Assembly: GCF_024723825.1 (NCBI RefSeq)
Contig: NZ_JANQBQ010000001.1
Coordinates: 3,720,001-3,784,000 of the forward strand
Length of the DNA stretch: 64,000 nt
Source: Romboutsia lituseburensis
GTDB lineage: Bacteria > Bacillota > Clostridia > Peptostreptococcales > Peptostreptococcaceae
Direction of reading: 5' to 3'
In this document: piece after piece, positions 44,849-53,194 of the stretch
Position numbering within the stretch: the stretch's first letter is position 1
How the letters are laid out: each line of letters begins with the position of its first letter
Program-made: the position numbers and the translations under genes
Notes under the pieces: generated by a model
Databases searched by the model: none
What the model saw: the letters and a program-made list of their open reading frames with translations, nothing else
What the model was told of the DNA's origin: nothing

Positions 44849-45649
44849 TTATCTAACTATAAAGTGAATGTGTTCTGTGGAATTTCTATATTCATCTAGT
44901 TCACAGGTGTGTTTGCATAATTCAACTAAATTATTGTAGCATTTTTTGTCTTCATTATGCATTTTTATAACATCACTATGAATTCCAGATGCAAATCCCT
45001 CCGCTCCGAAATACGTTATTATTTCAAGATTGCATCTCTCAATTTCCTTTTTAGCTCCAAATGGTGTAGCAACATAGGTTTCTGTGAAAGATTCATCTTT
45101 ACTCCAAGCATTATCAACTAACAATTTTGAGAAATTCTCTATATTAGCATATTCAAAACTACACTCATGTATAGAAGATTTAATAATACCAAGTCCATTT
45201 AAATATGCAATCATAGCAAATCCGTTATCTTTTAAAATCCTTTTTACATTTTTTAGTACATCTAACCTTAATGCATCATCAGTTATATGATACATTGGTC
45301 CCATTAGCAAAACTACATCAAATGAATTATCATCAAACATGCTTAAATCTGTACAATCACCACATATATATTCATCAGCTTTCATATTAAGTTCTTCAAT
45401 ATTACTTTTAGCAAGTTTTAATTCTTCGGTTGAAAGATCATATAATGTTACATCATATCCTTTTTTTAATAATTCTATTGAATATTTACCAGGCCCGCAC
45501 CCTAAATCTAAGGCCTTTCCAGTATTTTTAAAATATTTATCAATCATATGTAATGTAGTTTGAAATTCAATATTGTTATATGGATTTGAAAGTCTGTTTA
45601 ATTCTAATAAAACGTTTTCATTATAGTACTTCTTTACAACATCCCTCAT
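44849..45649 (-). CDS. SAM-dependent class I methyltransferase
   Basis: A 266-residue Rossmann methyltransferase: motif I ALDLGCGPGKYSIELL, acidic motif II in TLYDLS, then FDVVLLMGPMYHI. ATG 45649 has GAGGGTGA upstream; an in-frame extension to 45709 lacks an RBS. The substrate is not visible. Confidence 0.9.
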   Translation of the reverse strand: MRDVVKKYYNENVLLELNRLSNPYNNIEFQTTLHMIDKYFKNTGKALDLGCGPGKYSIELLKKGYDVTLYDLSTEELKLAKSNIEELNMKADEYICGDCTDLSMFDDNSFDVVLLMGPMYHITDDALRLDVLKNVKRILKDNGFAMIAYLNGLGIIKSSIHECSFEYANIENFSKLLVDNAWSKDESFTETYVATPFGAKKEIERCNLEIITYFGAEGFASGIHSDVIKMHNEDKKCYNNLVELCKHTCELDEYRNSTEHIHFIVR

Positions 45650-45768
45650 AGTTATCACCCTCATATTATACTTTTTTATAATTGTAGTACTAATATATCT
45701 TTTTAGCAATTCTATTCATAAAAAAAATTATTTATGTTTAATTTAATTATTAACAATTAATAAAAGAT

Positions 45769-45792
45769 ATTTAAGGTTTATTTAAGGTTAAG
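45769..45792. promoter_or_regulatory. Direct-repeat operator of the ABC-2/two-component operon
   Basis: ATTTAAGGTTTATTTAAG followed by GTTAAG, giving TTTAAGG repeats 11 bp apart, as OmpR-type regulators often bind. A TATACT -10 lies at 45819-45824. The same 18-bp core occurs inverted at 52449-52466 and, with two changes, at 52503-52520. Confidence 0.65.
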
Positions 45793-45855
45793 TTTATAAA
45801 CAGTTAAACTTGAGATTATATACTTAACTCATGATAAAGCGAAAGGAGAAATAAA

Positions 45856-46875
45856 ATGCTTAGATGGGAATTTAAAAAAATTATAAAAGAAAAAACAAGT
45901 ATTATAGCATTAGTATTATTAGCAGTTATGTTTTTACAAATAAGCTTTATGAAACCAATGCTAGAAACACAAAATGAATATTTTGATGAAAGTAAAAATG
46001 AGTACTTTGTAGATAAAAGAGATAAAGAGGTTATAGCTAATGAAAAGCTACAAAATAAGGTTGCACAAATTAATGCAAGTCTTAAGTCTATACCATCTGA
46101 TGGACAAACAAAGGCGTTAAGCAAAATGTCTAATGAAAAAATAAAACTAGATGATGGTAGTAAATATGAAAATGTAGATTTTTATAAAGTATTTTCTTAT
46201 AGAGTTGACTTTGGTCTATCAATAATGATTATGATAATAATTTTAGTTATGATTTGTTCTAATTTATATGTAGACGAGCAAATATCAAATGTAGCACCTA
46301 TAATGTTATCATCAAAAAATAAGAATAAAGCATTAAATTTAAAATTATTAATAGCAATATTTTTACCTGTAATATTATACGCAGTGTATATATTAGGTAC
46401 AAGTATAATAACTTATATTCAATATGGTAATCCACTTAATGGAAGCTTACAAGCATATAGAATATCTGATATAGCACTATTAATAAAGCCATTAACAATA
46501 AATCAATATGTTATAGGTCAAATGTTAACATCATTACTTATGCTAATGGGAATATCTCTAGCTACTTTGTTTAGCTCATTTATAAGCGATAACTCAGTAA
46601 AATCAATTGGATTATCAGTTGGATTTATAGCATTAGCAAAAATATTAATTATGTTCAAGTTTTTACCAGCAAAAGTTTTACAGTTATTAGTGATAGGAAA
46701 CTATGTAGATGTTATGATGGGAATGAGTAAAATAAGCGGATTTTACAATGGAAATATAAGTATTTTATCAAAATCACTAGACTTATCAAATTTATGTGTA
46801 AGTATATATAGTTTGATAGCCACAGCTTTAGTACTTGGAAATATTTATTGTATTAAAAAAGTTTTAACTAAGTAG
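45856..46875 (+). CDS. ABC-2 type permease
   Basis: A 339-residue permease with one N-terminal helix (about 16-33), an extracytoplasmic domain (34-115) and five more helices, the layout of ABC-2 exporters. It opens a transporter/two-component cluster; an 85-nt gap separates it from the ATPase gene. AAAGGAGA precedes ATG. Probably exports or confers resistance to a membrane-active compound. Confidence 0.83.
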   Translation: MLRWEFKKIIKEKTSIIALVLLAVMFLQISFMKPMLETQNEYFDESKNEYFVDKRDKEVIANEKLQNKVAQINASLKSIPSDGQTKALSKMSNEKIKLDDGSKYENVDFYKVFSYRVDFGLSIMIMIIILVMICSNLYVDEQISNVAPIMLSSKNKNKALNLKLLIAIFLPVILYAVYILGTSIITYIQYGNPLNGSLQAYRISDIALLIKPLTINQYVIGQMLTSLLMLMGISLATLFSSFISDNSVKSIGLSVGFIALAKILIMFKFLPAKVLQLLVIGNYVDVMMGMSKISGFYNGNISILSKSLDLSNLCVSIYSLIATALVLGNIYCIKKVLTK

Positions 46876-46960
46876 ATCATCAATATATACACTTAGTTGA
46901 AAAATATTGATTTAAATTAGCGAAATTTAATTTATATAAAAATAATAGGAGGAAGTAATA

Positions 46961-47848
46961 ATGAACGTATTAGAATTAAAAAATGTAACTAAAACATATA
47001 AGCATAAAAATGCTAATGAAAATATAAATTTAACTTTAGAAAGTGGTGTTTATGGACTTTTAGGACCAAATGGTGCTGGGAAATCTACTTTAATGAAACA
47101 AATGGCTACTATAACAAGCCCAACATCTGGAAAGATATTATATAACAATAAAGATGTTGAAAGTTTAGATGAACAATATAGAGAAGTAGTTGGATACTTA
47201 CCACAAGACTTTGATGCATATAAAAACTTCAAAGCTAAAGAGTTTTTAATGTATATGGCTGCTTTAAAAGGAATGGATAAAAAAGAAAGTAAAAAAAGAG
47301 TTGACGAGTTATTAGAATTAGTAGGATTATCACAAGTTTCAAATAAGTTAGTATCTAAATTTTCAGGAGGTATGAAAAGAAGAGTAGGGATAGCTCAAGC
47401 TCTTTTAAACAATCCTAAAATACTAATACTAGATGAACCTACGGCAGGTCTTGATCCACAAGAAAGAACTAGATTTAGAAATCTTTTATCTCAAATAGGT
47501 AGAGAAACTATAGTTATACTTTCAACTCATATAATATCTGATATAGAAAGTGTAGCAAAAAAAACTATAATGATAAAAGATGGAAAGGTATTACTTCAAG
47601 GTACTCATAAAGAAATACTTGAAGATATGAATGGTAAAGTATACACAGTAACAACAACTGATGAAAGTGTTATAAATGAAATACAAAGAAACTATAAGGT
47701 AGTTAGTATAAATCGTGGAATAGAAGATACAAGTGTAAGATTTATAAGTGAAACTAAGCCAAGTTATGAAAATATCGAAGCTACTAATCCTAGATTTGAA
47801 GATGTATATATGTTCTACTTCGAACTAGAAGATGCAAGGGAGGTATAA
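46961..47848 (+). CDS. ABC transporter ATP-binding protein (exporter type)
   Basis: A 295-residue ATPase: Walker A GPNGAGKST, Q-loop YLPQDFDAYKNF, signature FSGGMKRR, Walker B ILILDEPTAGLDP and the switch STHIISDIE. The C-terminal 70 residues form the extension common in drug/lantibiotic exporters. Its gene ends 2 nt before the next permease. Confidence 0.93.
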   Translation: MNVLELKNVTKTYKHKNANENINLTLESGVYGLLGPNGAGKSTLMKQMATITSPTSGKILYNNKDVESLDEQYREVVGYLPQDFDAYKNFKAKEFLMYMAALKGMDKKESKKRVDELLELVGLSQVSNKLVSKFSGGMKRRVGIAQALLNNPKILILDEPTAGLDPQERTRFRNLLSQIGRETIVILSTHIISDIESVAKKTIMIKDGKVLLQGTHKEILEDMNGKVYTVTTTDESVINEIQRNYKVVSINRGIEDTSVRFISETKPSYENIEATNPRFEDVYMFYFELEDAREV

Positions 47849-47850
47849 TT

Positions 47851-48612
47851 ATGTTTTCAGTTATAAAATGGGAAATTAAAAAAAGCTTTAAGCCAGGAGT
47901 ATTTGTACTTTGGGCATTAGGATTATTTTTAGGATATGTAGCAGTATATACTTCAACAGGTGTTACTGATGCTTATGCTGATGTATTTTCTAAGTATTAT
48001 GGAATTGCCCCAATAATGGGACTTGCAATGTTTTCTATGTTTGCTGGAAGCTTTGTACTAGAGTATAACTCAGGTATGGATTCTCTTATAAAAGCTAGCA
48101 AAAATGGTAAAAAACAATTAGTAATATCGAAGTTTATAGCTAACGGAATATCTGCAAGTATAGTTAATTTATCTATATATGTAGTAATGATAATAAAAGT
48201 AACTAGTAAACATAACGTAGAAGGATTAAATTTACCACTTAAAAAATTATGGTATTTTGGAAATAGTGGTTCAAATATAACAGTACTTCAGATGATATTA
48301 ATAACAGCAATAACTGTAATAATTGGTTCATTTATATTTGCAGCACTAGGATTATTTTTATCATCAATAAGTAAAAATGCATTTGTACCTTTTGTATTTG
48401 GTGGTTTAATAATGGGGATACCTTATATATTATCAGGATGGGTTCCTAATGCTAAAATATTTACAAATTCACCACTATGGGGAATGTATAGTGGGCAACT
48501 TATAAGATATGATGCATCTATAATTGCATGGATAGTATTTGCAGTAATAGCAACGGCTGGAACAGGTGTATTATATAATTTAACTAGAAATACTTTCTTA
48601 AAAGAAAGATAA
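47851..48612 (+). CDS. ABC-2 type permease
   Basis: A 253-residue permease with six predicted helices, a partner of the preceding ATPase. The internal ALGLFLSSISKNAFVPFVFG and the compact size fit the ABC2_membrane family. The ATPase and this gene are nearly contiguous; the response regulator gene follows after 110 nt. Confidence 0.83.
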   Translation: MFSVIKWEIKKSFKPGVFVLWALGLFLGYVAVYTSTGVTDAYADVFSKYYGIAPIMGLAMFSMFAGSFVLEYNSGMDSLIKASKNGKKQLVISKFIANGISASIVNLSIYVVMIIKVTSKHNVEGLNLPLKKLWYFGNSGSNITVLQMILITAITVIIGSFIFAALGLFLSSISKNAFVPFVFGGLIMGIPYILSGWVPNAKIFTNSPLWGMYSGQLIRYDASIIAWIVFAVIATAGTGVLYNLTRNTFLKER

Positions 48613-48685
48613 TATAAAATACAAAATTAAGCTATTTTGAAATATATTAATTGTTAAAATTATGCATTTTGGAGTAGCTATTTTT

Positions 48686-48693
48686 GGTATACT
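48686..48693 (+). promoter_or_regulatory. Extended -10 ahead of the response regulator
   Basis: TGGTATACT: TATACT at 48688-48693 with TG upstream, 30 bp before the regulator gene. It may give basal expression separate from the transporter promoter. Confidence 0.45.
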
Positions 48694-48722
48694 AAGATAT
48701 AAATAAACATCAGGAGGGTAAT

Positions 48723-49454
48723 ATGAATATAAACATAAAGGATAGTAAAATACTTATAGTAGATGATGAATCTGAAATATTAAACTTATTAAAAATAGCA
48801 CTTAAAAAAGAAGGATTTGAAAATATATATGAAGCACAAACTGGAAAATATGCAATCGAAAAATTTGAACAAAATAGCCCAGACTTAGCAATATTAGATG
48901 TTATGCTTCCTGATATGGAAGGATATGATATATGTAAACATATAAGAAAAACATCTAATATACCAGTATTATTTTTATCAGCAAAAGGTGAAGAACTAGA
49001 CAGAGTTATGGGGCTTGCAATAGGAGCTGACGATTATATAACAAAGCCATTTAGCTTAAAAGAAGTAGCTCTTAGAGTTAAAATTCAGTTAAAAAGAAAC
49101 TTTATGATAAGCGAAATGTCAAAAGAGGTTGAAGAAATAAAAGAGAAAAAATTATCATTTGGACCGTTTGAAATCGATGAAGATAAAATTGAAGTTAAGA
49201 AAAATGGAGAAGTTATAGACTTAAAACCAAAGGAATATAAAATGTTTTTATATATGATGAAACATAAAAATCAAATAATAAGTAAAGAAAAATTCTGTGA
49301 TGAAGTTTGGGGAGAAGACTTTTTTGGATTTGATAATACTATAATGGTACACATAAGAAGGCTTAGAGAAAAAATAGAAGAGAACCCTTCAAAGCCAAGA
49401 TATATTGTAAATGTAAAAGGATTAGGATACAAACTTGTAGATAAGGAAAATTAG
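48723..49454 (+). CDS. OmpR-family response regulator
   Basis: A 243-residue regulator: receiver domain with DDE pair (D14, D15), phosphoacceptor D59 in LAILDVMLPD, and K in DDYITKPF, followed by a winged-helix DNA-binding domain (about 140-240; HIRRLREKIE, GLGYKLV). CAGGAGG precedes ATG. It overlaps the transcription unit of the kinase 2 nt downstream. Its probable targets are the two TTTAAGG-repeat promoters at 45769 and 52449-52526. Confidence 0.94.
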   Translation: MNINIKDSKILIVDDESEILNLLKIALKKEGFENIYEAQTGKYAIEKFEQNSPDLAILDVMLPDMEGYDICKHIRKTSNIPVLFLSAKGEELDRVMGLAIGADDYITKPFSLKEVALRVKIQLKRNFMISEMSKEVEEIKEKKLSFGPFEIDEDKIEVKKNGEVIDLKPKEYKMFLYMMKHKNQIISKEKFCDEVWGEDFFGFDNTIMVHIRRLREKIEENPSKPRYIVNVKGLGYKLVDKEN

Positions 49455-49456
49455 AT

Positions 49457-50872
49457 ATGAATATGAAATGGAAATTAACTTTAAGGTATGTATTAAGTAT
49501 AGCTTTTGTAGCTATATTTGTAGTAATACTTAATATAATTGCATTGATGTCTTTAACATTTTACAGTGCAAGTCAAGATAAAAATGGACATGATTGGCAT
49601 AATGGTGTTGGTTATTACACAAGAAATTTTCAAAATTATATACAAATAGATGAAAATGATAAACTAATTATAAATGAAGAAGGCAAAAAATCATTAGATA
49701 AAAATAACTTGTGGGTACAAATATTAGATAAAGACTCAAAGGAAGTTTATAGCTATAAAAAACCTAGTGATGTTAATGAGAAGCATACTCCAATCGAACT
49801 TATAAATGGATACAAGTATAGCCATGGATTTGGTGGACATTCTGATATATTAGCCGGACAAAAAAAATTAAAAAATGAAAGTTATACATATTTAATTGGT
49901 TTTCCTATGAGATATATTACTAAATATACATTTATAATGGAAAATGATACGCTAATAAGATACATAAGAAAAGCTATTTATGTAATAATAATTATAGATT
50001 TTTTAATTGCTGCTGTATTTGGATACATATTTAGTAAAGGACTTACAAGACCAGTTAAAAAAATTATAACGGGTGTAGATGATTTAGCTGATGGAAATTA
50101 TGATGTGTATTACAAAGAAAAAGGAGTATACAGCAAAGTATTTGGAAAATTAAATAGTTTATCAGATACACTTAAATCTAATGAAATAGAAAGAGTAAAA
50201 ATAGAAAAAATGAGAGAAGATTGGATTGCAAATATTTCTCATGATATAAAGACACCTTTATCATCAATAAAAGGATATGCTGAAGTATTGAGCGAGGACT
50301 ATGATTTTACAAGTGAGGAAATATCAGAGTTTGCAAATATAATAAATTCAAAAGCTGACTATATTAAAGAATTAGTAGATGATTTAAACTTAACTATGAA
50401 GTTGAAAAACAGTAATTCTATAATAAATAAAGAAGAAGTAAATTTAAATAGTTTAGTGAAAAATTCTGTAATAGATATATTTAATGATCATAGATATTCT
50501 GACAGAGATATAGAATTTATAGATAGTGAAAAAGTAATAAAGAAAAATTTAGATAAGACATTAATTAAAAGAGTTATAAATAACCTTATATACAATGCAC
50601 TTGTACATAATAATGAAGATATAAGTATAAGTGTTAAAGTTTTTGAAGATGAAAAAGCACATATAATAATAAAAGACAATGGAAAAGGTATAAATGAAGA
50701 TGAGTTAAAATATATCTTTGAAAGATATTATAGAGGAACAAATACTGGAGAGGCTCATAAAGGATCAGGTCTTGGGATGGCAATAGCAAAAGAAATAATA
50801 GTAGCACATGGTGGAGATATACAAATAAGAAGTGAACTTTCAAAAGGAACTGAAATAGAAATCACTTTATAA
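49457..50872 (+). CDS. Membrane sensor histidine kinase
   Basis: A 471-residue kinase with transmembrane helices at about 10-37 and 172-195, a 135-residue extracytoplasmic sensor, a HAMP region, HisKA (WIANISHDIKTPLSSIKGYA, H262) and HATPase_c (NLIYNALVHN, DNGKGI, GSGLGMAIAKEI). It pairs with the adjacent regulator. A sizeable sensor domain contrasts with the short-loop kinases of Bce modules, so the signal may be bound directly. Confidence 0.93.
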   Translation: MNMKWKLTLRYVLSIAFVAIFVVILNIIALMSLTFYSASQDKNGHDWHNGVGYYTRNFQNYIQIDENDKLIINEEGKKSLDKNNLWVQILDKDSKEVYSYKKPSDVNEKHTPIELINGYKYSHGFGGHSDILAGQKKLKNESYTYLIGFPMRYITKYTFIMENDTLIRYIRKAIYVIIIIDFLIAAVFGYIFSKGLTRPVKKIITGVDDLADGNYDVYYKEKGVYSKVFGKLNSLSDTLKSNEIERVKIEKMREDWIANISHDIKTPLSSIKGYAEVLSEDYDFTSEEISEFANIINSKADYIKELVDDLNLTMKLKNSNSIINKEEVNLNSLVKNSVIDIFNDHRYSDRDIEFIDSEKVIKKNLDKTLIKRVINNLIYNALVHNNEDISISVKVFEDEKAHIIIKDNGKGINEDELKYIFERYYRGTNTGEAHKGSGLGMAIAKEIIVAHGGDIQIRSELSKGTEIEITL

Positions 50873-50975
50873 CTTTGATTTTAAGGATAAAATATATAAT
50901 AACGACTTGTCTACAAAGAAAGTTCTTTAAATTAATTAAATAAGTAGAATAAAACATTTGATTCGTACATTACTT

Positions 50976-51023
50976 AAAAATATAGGAGTATAAGTAAACT
51001 TACTTATACTCCTATATTTTTTT
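50976..51023 (+). terminator. Strong terminator after the ABC-2/two-component operon
   Basis: A 21-bp perfect stem (AATATAGGAGTATAAGTA and its complement) with an eight-T tail. Confidence 0.92.
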
Positions 51024-51080
51024 TATAAACGTTGTTAATTAAGCATATAACCAATGTAGTGTCTTAGGTAAATTTAATTT

Positions 51081-51371
51081 TTATGCATTTCTATACTTTA
51101 AAAAACCATTTAAAAACTTTAATGCAAATATTAATGGAACACCTACAGATAAAATAAATCCATATAATTTAAACATAGAGTTGGCTACCATAATATTTAA
51201 AATGCCTGAAATAATAAACCATAATCCACATTTTGTCACAATATCAATGGCAAAATCACTTTTTAGATAATTTATAAATACATTGCTATTTTTATCATTA
51301 GTAACTTTATTTTTAAAATATCCAATAGATTTAATTATTACTATTCCTAATACGATTAAAAAAATATTCAT
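51081..51371 (-). CDS. Small membrane protein, unknown function
   Basis: A 96-residue protein with three hydrophobic helices (about 2-18, 48-66, 70-88). AGGAGA lies before ATG. Not recognised. Confidence 0.65.
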   Translation of the reverse strand: MNIFLIVLGIVIIKSIGYFKNKVTNDKNSNVFINYLKSDFAIDIVTKCGLWFIISGILNIMVANSMFKLYGFILSVGVPLIFALKFLNGFLKYRNA

Positions 51372-51608
51372 TATGTTCTCCTAGAAGTTATTATATTTAT
51401 ATGTACTATGATTTTTACATAGATAAATTACTGTTAATTATTATAAAACCCTTTATATATTTTACTATTAGTGTTATTAGTAGTCAATTATATAATAATT
51501 ATTAAATAAGGTTATTTATATTTTTGAAAAATATACTTATAAAGAATAATAGCAATTATTAAGTAGATACTAAATTTAATAATAATAATATATTTAGAGG
51601 AGGTAAAA

Positions 51609-52094
51609 ATGAAAAAAGTTTTTGTGTCAACTCTTGTTTTTTTATTAATTTTCACAAATGTATCTTTTGCAAATACTATTAGCCTTAAAGACTCCATTAA
51701 AGATATTGAAATGGTTAGCAATAGGATGTATATAATTATTAAACAAATAACTGGAGATGACACTCTTGACGTATATGAACTTAATCGGGATATAAAGTTT
51801 TGTGAGTCCATATTAAGTACACGCGCTAAAAAAATATCAGATGCATATTCTAATAAATCTAGTATAGAGGTTGGAAGAATTTACTCAGCTTTATTATATA
51901 CAATATCTTTGTATCAATTGAGTTTAACTAGCATAACAATGTATATACGTGATGATAGTAAGGCTAATCATTTTATTGAAGCATGTTCAAGTTATCAACA
52001 GGGAAATAGTTCTTTAGAGAATATTAAATTAAAGAACCTAGAAACTCAAAATAGACAAGAAGAATCTAAAAAAGAAAAATCTACATGTCATTAA
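51609..52094 (+). CDS. Secreted protein, unknown function
   Basis: A 161-residue protein with a clear signal peptide (basic MKK, hydrophobic VFVSTLVFLLIF, cleavage near SFA-NT). The mature part is helical with Cys residues and no recognised domain. AGAGGAGG precedes ATG. The C-terminus is charged (EESKKEKSTCH). Confidence 0.72.
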   Translation: MKKVFVSTLVFLLIFTNVSFANTISLKDSIKDIEMVSNRMYIIIKQITGDDTLDVYELNRDIKFCESILSTRAKKISDAYSNKSSIEVGRIYSALLYTISLYQLSLTSITMYIRDDSKANHFIEACSSYQQGNSSLENIKLKNLETQNRQEESKKEKSTCH

Positions 52095-52148
52095 AATTTT
52101 AATAACATCATTATGATAATATACGGTATAAAATTATGATACTAAGAT

Positions 52149-52199
52149 AAAAAGAGTGTAAATAAATTTGTTTTATACAAATTCACTTACACTCTTTTG
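52149..52199 (+). terminator. Terminator after the secreted protein gene
   Basis: AAAAGAGTGTAA/TTACACTCTTTT stem extending inward; T-run TTTT. Confidence 0.8.
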
Positions 52200-52211
52200 G
52201 TTTATATTAAA

Positions 52212-52373
52212 TTATTTTGATAGGTACCAACCTAGTATATATAATATATAAATATGGGTTGGATAAAATATATAGAAGAAGTTTTTATAACCTTTACCTT
52301 TTTTACCATGTAATTTTTATTCGTGTACCATTTAACCCTTTTTTTATAGAATTTAAATTTTCCAAATAATCAT
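52212..52373 (-). pseudogene. Frameshifted small membrane protein gene resembling a TraX C-terminus
   Basis: Read on the minus strand, two frames join to give GKFKFYKKRVKWYTNKNYMV, then KKGKGYKNFFYIFYPTHIYI and LYILGWYLSK, ending at TAA (52212-52214). The YIFYPxHxxILY pattern is typical of TraX-family C-termini. One missing base in an A6 run (near 52300) separates the frames; a second indel near the start is needed to reach ATG 52373. An AGAGGAG site and TATAAT (52400-52405, minus strand) lie upstream, together with an inverted copy of the TTTAAGG-repeat operator. It may be a decayed or phase-variable small gene, or the 20-residue peptide from TTG 52365 may be what is made. Confidence 0.5.
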
Positions 52374-52448
52374 CTCCTCTTCGATTTGTTTACTAACCTA
52401 TTATACAGTCCTTAAAAAATTAAATATTTAAACTAATCTTATATAAAG

Positions 52449-52526
52449 CTTAAATAAACCTTAAATAAATTTAGGATAATTTAATTTAAGCTAAAATTTA
52501 TTTGTTAAGGATTATTTAAGATTAAG
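52449..52526. promoter_or_regulatory. Two divergent copies of the TTTAAGG-repeat operator
   Basis: The reverse complement of 52449-52466 is ATTTAAGGTTTATTTAAG, identical to 45769-45786. A direct copy at 52503-52520 (TGTTAAGGATTATTTAAG) differs at two or three positions. TATACT follows the direct copy at 52542-52547 and TATAAT at 52565-52570. The arrangement suggests control of both the minus-strand small gene and the DUF898 gene by the regulator at 48723. Confidence 0.6.
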
Positions 52527-52602
52527 TTAAGTTGTAGTTTATATACTTAAAAAAGTTTTTGCCGTATAATAACAACATAAACAACACAAGGAGGGAAGTA
52601 AA

Positions 52603-52905
52603 ATGAAATCAAGATTTGAAGGTAATTTATTAGGACTTATAGGAGTAAATATATTAGCATGGTTAATAACATTTGTTACACTAGGAATAGCTACACCATG
52701 GGCTATGTGTATAAAATATAGATGGGAAGCTGAAAATACCGTAATAGAAGGAAGAAGATTAAACTTTATAGGTAGCGGTTCTAGTTTATTTATGAACTAT
52801 ATTAAATGGTGGGTATTAACAATAATAACTTTTGGAATATACGGACTTTGGTTATATATAAAATTATTACAATGGAAAACTGAAAATACAGTATTTGAGA
52901 ATTAA
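52603..52905 (+). CDS. DUF898 family small membrane protein
   Basis: A 100-residue protein with two DUF898 helical hairpins: NILAWLITFVTLGIATPWAM followed by CIKYRWEAENTVIEGRRLNF, and YIKWWVLTIITFGIYGLWLY. AAGGAGGG precedes ATG. Its promoter region carries the TTTAAGG-repeat operator shared with the ABC-2 exporter operon, suggesting it belongs to the same envelope-response regulon. Confidence 0.83.
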   Translation: MKSRFEGNLLGLIGVNILAWLITFVTLGIATPWAMCIKYRWEAENTVIEGRRLNFIGSGSSLFMNYIKWWVLTIITFGIYGLWLYIKLLQWKTENTVFEN

Positions 52906-52906
52906 T

Positions 52907-52956
52907 AAAAGCTATACTAAAAATGAAGCAAGTAGTCATTTTTAGTATGGCTTTTT
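52907..52956 (+). terminator. Terminator after the DUF898 gene
   Basis: AGCTATACTAAAAATGA/TCATTTTTAGTATGGCT stem with T-run. Confidence 0.85.
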
Positions 52957-53194
52957 ATATTTAAATTTGTAAATATCTTATTAGCATAAATGTTTATAAA
53001 TTTAAATATAAAATATTTGTAAATAATAATTAGGAGTGATAAGAATGGTAAAAACGAAGAATATTATAACTGATTATGTTTGAATTCTAAATATTTTTTA
53101 TCTGATTTGCACCAAATTGTATGAAAAATTCTGAAAATGATGTATAATGAATTTAGGGCGATTAAATTATGCATTTAAAGAAGGGGGGTATTTT

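Noticed and set aside
53045-53083. 12-codon open frame with a good RBS (MVKTKNIITDYV)
   Set aside because: Too short to judge and without a recognisable relative; it may be a leftover gene start.
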